Assembly: GCA_900552315.1 (NCBI GenBank) | Contig: URZM01000085.1 | Location: 1-8,765, forward strand | DNA length: 8,765 nt | Direction: 5' to 3' | Source: an uncultured Bacteroidales bacterium | GTDB lineage: Bacteria > Bacteroidota > Bacteroidia > Bacteroidales > Muribaculaceae | Part shown: positions 5,867 to 8,765 of the stretch, one piece after another | Layout of the letters: each line of letters opens with the position of its first letter | Numbering within the stretch: the stretch's first letter is position 1 | Notes under the pieces: generated by a model | Told to the model about the DNA's origin: nothing | Database searches by the model: none | The model's input: the letters and a program-made list of their open reading frames with translations, nothing else | Position numbers and translations under genes: made by a program

Positions 5867-6658
5867 TCAGTTAAGAGAAATATCCTTATACGCAGATGCG
5901 CAATCACCTTCCGATGATTCGCCCAAAACGAGTTCTTCCGCCTCGTTTATGGCCATCCCTATGGCGAGATTCCGCTGCTGGTCGAAAAAGACCGCAAATA
6001 TGTCACGCAACAAGGAGAGACGGTCGGCGAAACAGTCTTTGTAAAAAATGTCGGCGAAGCCATGCACCTCAACCAGCATGTCGACCTCGGACGGCACGGC
6101 CACGAGCTTGCAGATGGCATAGGTCGTATTGATTCGGTTCAGAAGCCGACACAGGAAATCCTGCCGAGCCACAGAAACGCTGTATATACGAGGGAAGACC
6201 ACCCTGATCATGTTCTCGCCCGTCTGTGAGACCTGGAAATAGCCTCCCTGATAACGAAAAGTCACCACATCATCCTCCAACGCAGGGTACAGTCCGGCCT
6301 TAGTAAGATCTGACATCAGAGTAGGAAGAGGGGCATCCCCAGCCTCACCCTTCTGCGAGGCTCCCTCCGTAGCGGCATGTGGAGTCTCCTCATCAGGAAT
6401 CCTGTGCAGGAACCTAGACCTCATGGCCTCGTCCACCCCTTCCTCCACACGCATACATGCCAATGCCCGGCGCTGGGCCTTGCGAAGCATGAAAGCCGCG
6501 ACACACAGCAGAAGAAGCAGCCCCGCCGCAACCAGCATCACAACCCCGTCAGCGGACGCGACACAGACGAGGAGCAGAACGACCGTCACAGCGACAAGAA
6601 GGACGGCAGGCGTCTCACGATTGTCCCAAACGCGTGAATATGTTTCTATGGCTTTCAT
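5867..6658 (-). CDS. Two-TM membrane-anchored protein of unknown function
   Basis: A 263-residue protein I do not recognise by name. Seen: a short N-terminus with charged residues, two hydrophobic segments (about 17-34 and 38-58) separated by a tiny ASADG turn, a basic stretch (RKAQRR, 59-64) indicating that the rest faces the cytoplasm, a polar low-complexity linker (about 85-112), and a soluble domain at about 113-242. That domain alternates short strands and helices (VVTFRYQGGYFQV, IRVVFPRIYSV, LVAVPSEVDMLVEVHG) in a way that recalls the YbjN/secretion-chaperone-like fold; this is a weak impression, not a detected motif. No catalytic residues stand out. The gene stands alone between aspS (same strand, with its own promoter) and the divergent OPT gene. 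Only a poor promoter match (TAAAGTTG, 6669-6676, no -33 partner) was found. The ATG at 6658 is the natural start, leading directly into TM1. Confidence 0.82.
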   Translation of the reverse strand: MKAIETYSRVWDNRETPAVLLVAVTVVLLLVCVASADGVVMLVAAGLLLLLCVAAFMLRKAQRRALACMRVEEGVDEAMRSRFLHRIPDEETPHAATEGASQKGEAGDAPLPTLMSDLTKAGLYPALEDDVVTFRYQGGYFQVSQTGENMIRVVFPRIYSVSVARQDFLCRLLNRINTTYAICKLVAVPSEVDMLVEVHGFADIFYKDCFADRLSLLRDIFAVFFDQQRNLAIGMAINEAEELVLGESSEGDCASAYKDISLN

Positions 6659-6768
6659 GTCTTTTAAACAACTTTAGCGTATGTTTGGTTTTGAGATATG
6701 TCCGGCACATACTCGTCTCTGCGGCATTTATGAATCGATCCTTTCAAGGGCATATTTTCTCACGTTCA

Positions 6769-6800
6769 TTTCGGAGATTCATAAAATTTTGTTAATTTCG
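6769..6800 (+). promoter_or_regulatory. Probable Bacteroidota-type promoter of the OPT transporter gene
   Basis: TTTC (6769-6772), a 20-bp spacer, then TAATTTCG (6793-6800): each box differs from consensus (TTTG, TAnnTTTG) by one base and the spacing is right. Transcription would start near 6807, about 38 nt before the ATG at 6845. Confidence 0.5.
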
Positions 6801-6844
6801 CATCGTGAAGAAAAGTCTATGAACACAACTAATACCTTAAATAT

Positions 6845-8765
6845 ATGAGCAAAAACAAGAAAACGCCACCGGGGGCACCTGCGGAGAACCAGCAGAACAT
6901 CCCGGTCGACGACCTGATGACAGCTACCGGAATACCTGAAAACGCATTTCGCGAACTGGCTGCAGACGAGGAGTACACTCCGGTGATGCACCCCGTAAAG
7001 CCGCAAAAAGAGGTGACCGTGTACTCAGTGGGCGTGGGCCTGATAATGGCCATCATCTTCAGCGCTGCGGCGGCCTACCTGGGCCTGAAAGTGGGCCAAG
7101 TGTTCGAGGCGGCCATCCCCATCTCCATCATCGCGGTGGGACTGAGCGGCGCGCTGAAGAAAGACAACGCCCTGGGGCAGAACGTCATCATCCAGAGTAT
7201 CGGAGCCTGCTCCGGCGTGATAGTGGCGGGAGCCATCTTCACCCTTCCCGCCCTCTACATCCTGAAGGCCAAGGGCATGGACATTACCGTTGATTTCTTC
7301 CAGATATTCTTCAGTTCACTGCTCGGCGGTCTGCTGGGTATTCTGTTCTTTATCCCCTTCCGCCGCTATTTCGTGAAGGACATGCACGGCAAATACCCCT
7401 TCCCCGAAGCGACAGCCACCACACAGGTGCTTATAACCAGCAACGCCAGCAGTTCCACGGGCGGACAGGCCAAGACCCTGATTATAGCCTCCCTCATCGG
7501 CGGCCTGTATGACTACATCGTGGCGACATTCGGCCTGTGGGCCGAGCGTGTCACCACCACCGCCTACACCTGGGGCCAGGAACTTGCCGACAAGGCCAAG
7601 CTCGTCTTTTCCTGCAACACCGGCGCGGCCGTCTTAGGTCTCGGCTACATCGTGGGTCTGAAATACGCCTTCGTAATCTTCGCAGGCTCCATATTCGTAT
7701 GGTGGATAGTCGTGCCCCTGTTGGGCACATACGGCGCGGAGGCGTTGACGGCGCTTCCCCCTGAGGCCATCTTCACCCAGTACGCGAAAAGCATGGGTAT
7801 CGGCGGCATAGCCATGGCCGGTATCATAGGCATCGTCAAGAGCTGGCCCATCATAACCAAGGCCGTAGGTCTCGCAGGCCGTGAGATGCGCGGCAAAGCC
7901 GCTGCCACGAAGCCGCTGCGCTGGCAACAGGACATCTCCATGAAGCACATCGTGGTATTCATAGCCTTGGCCTGCATCAGTGTACTGCTCTTTATCTGGA
8001 TAGGCGTCATCAACACCTTCTGGCAGGCGGTTGTGGCCTGGCTTGTGGTTGTCATCATAGCCTTCCTGTTCACCACAGTGGCGGCAAACGCCATTGCCAT
8101 TGTAGGCTCCAACCCGGTGAGCGGCATGACGCTCATGACTCTTATAATCGCCTCGGCCATCTTCGTAAGCATAGGCCTCAGCGGCACCTCAGGCATTGTC
8201 GCCGCCATGGTCATCGGCGGTATTGTCTGCACGGCGCTCTCCATGGCCGGCGGATTTGTCACCGACCTCAAGGTAGGATACTGGCTCGGCTCCACTCCCC
8301 GCAAGCAGGAGACCTGGAAATTCCTCGGCACACTGGTGTCCGCTGCCACCGTGGGCGGTGTCATCATGGTGCTCAATCAGGTATATGATTTCAGCGACGG
8401 CAACGTGATAGCCGCACCTCAGGCCAACGCTATGGCCGGTGTGATCGAACCCCTGATGACGGGCGGCGACACACCTTGGATCATGTATATGACCGGAGCC
8501 GTCCTGGCCCTGCTTCTCAACTGGCTCGGAGTGCCCACGCTGGCCTTCTGCCTGGGCATGTTCATTCCCCTTCAGCTAAATGCCCCCATGTTGGTGGGCG
8601 GAGCAGTCTCATGGTTCGTAAGCCACAGCTCCAAGGACAAAGAACTCAACAGCGCCCGTCAGGACCGAGGCACGCTTATAGCCTCAGGCCTTATAGCAGG
8701 AGGCGCCCTGTTCGGCGTTCTCTCGGCCCTCACAGCCTTCTTCAAGACACCCGACAACCCCGGAT
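6845..8765 (+). CDS. OPT-family oligopeptide transporter, C-terminus cut by the right window edge
   Basis: An open frame of 640 residues runs without a stop to the window end. Family members of this bacterial type are roughly 650-690 residues, so only a short tail is missing. OPT proteins are inner-membrane, proton-coupled importers of oligopeptides or metal-chelator complexes; the substrate cannot be read from sequence. Seen: a hydrophilic N-terminus (about 1-57), then many hydrophobic segments beginning at about 58 (VTVYSVGVGLIMAIIFSAAA), an early AYLGLKVGQVFEAAIPISI loop, YPFPEATATTQVL at about 186-198, and the OPT signature NPVSGMT at 423-429 followed by further hydrophobic helices. The start ATG has AT-rich sequence before it and no Shine-Dalgarno, usual for Bacteroidota. 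It is transcribed divergently from the two-TM gene. A nine-codon frame (6819-6848) overlaps the ATG as ATGA. Confidence 0.93.
   Translation, partial: MSKNKKTPPGAPAENQQNIPVDDLMTATGIPENAFRELAADEEYTPVMHPVKPQKEVTVYSVGVGLIMAIIFSAAAAYLGLKVGQVFEAAIPISIIAVGLSGALKKDNALGQNVIIQSIGACSGVIVAGAIFTLPALYILKAKGMDITVDFFQIFFSSLLGGLLGILFFIPFRRYFVKDMHGKYPFPEATATTQVLITSNASSSTGGQAKTLIIASLIGGLYDYIVATFGLWAERVTTTAYTWGQELADKAKLVFSCNTGAAVLGLGYIVGLKYAFVIFAGSIFVWWIVVPLLGTYGAEALTALPPEAIFTQYAKSMGIGGIAMAGIIGIVKSWPIITKAVGLAGREMRGKAAATKPLRWQQDISMKHIVVFIALACISVLLFIWIGVINTFWQAVVAWLVVVIIAFLFTTVAANAIAIVGSNPVSGMTLMTLIIASAIFVSIGLSGTSGIVAAMVIGGIVCTALSMAGGFVTDLKVGYWLGSTPRKQETWKFLGTLVSAATVGGVIMVLNQVYDFSDGNVIAAPQANAMAGVIEPLMTGGDTPWIMYMTGAVLALLLNWLGVPTLAFCLGMFIPLQLNAPMLVGGAVSWFVSHSSKDKELNSARQDRGTLIASGLIAGGALFGVLSALTAFFKTPDNPG

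Noticed and set aside
6680..6687. TATGTTTG as a second plus-strand promoter for the OPT gene
   Set aside because: It fits TAnnTTTG exactly, but no -33 box lies 19-21 bp upstream; the nearest candidates are 14 or 23 bp away.
7645..8376. Minus-strand 243-codon frame inside the OPT gene
   Set aside because: Methionine- and threonine-rich sequence is the usual antisense of an Ile/Ala/Gly-rich membrane protein; the plus frame carries the OPT signature.

Overview
This window looks like chromosome from a member of the Bacteroidota, most likely an intestinal Bacteroidales with moderately high GC. The basis is promoter architecture plus protein style. Two clear promoters match the Bacteroidota pattern (TTTG, 19-21 bp, TAnnTTTG). 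Start codons mostly lack a strong Shine-Dalgarno. The proteins (AspRS, Nif3-like, COG1579 zinc ribbon, OPT transporter, DUF6056-like) read like Bacteroidales versions. Family or genus cannot be fixed from sequence inspection alone.

Layout, left to right. A minus-strand riboflavin gene (RibB domain, probably RibBA) runs off the left edge and has a near-consensus promoter at 381-411. Next is a minus-strand polytopic membrane protein (497-2089) resembling the DUF6056/GT-C group. Its upstream region carries a 13-bp tandem repeat and a perfect 13-bp inverted repeat. The inverted repeat probably terminates the operon on its right. That operon is transcribed right to left from the promoter at 5738-5769 through aspS (3911-5674), a short Nif3-like gene (overlapping or nearly abutting aspS) and a COG1579 coiled-coil/zinc-ribbon gene (2234-3067). 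Further right is a minus-strand two-TM protein of unknown function (5867-6658). Divergent from it is a plus-strand OPT-family transporter (6845 to beyond the right edge). The ribB and OPT genes are both cut by the window edges, so neither has both ends visible.

How the genes relate. aspS, nif3 and the zinc-ribbon gene look like one transcription unit: aspartyl-tRNA charging plus two widely conserved, poorly understood proteins that are often neighbours. The other genes appear to be independent units for riboflavin synthesis, membrane or envelope glycan work, and peptide or metal-chelate uptake. No rRNA, tRNA, CRISPR array, insertion sequence, integrase or phage gene was seen. No stretch longer than about 195 bases lacks a gene; the intergenic gaps (326-496, 2090-2233, 5675-5866, 6659-6844) hold the regulatory features listed.

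I see no convincing new multi-gene system here. The points most worth a second look are the repeat and inverted-repeat region before the DUF6056-like gene, the aspS leader hairpin and A-tract promoter, the unassigned two-TM protein, and the insert-less Nif3.
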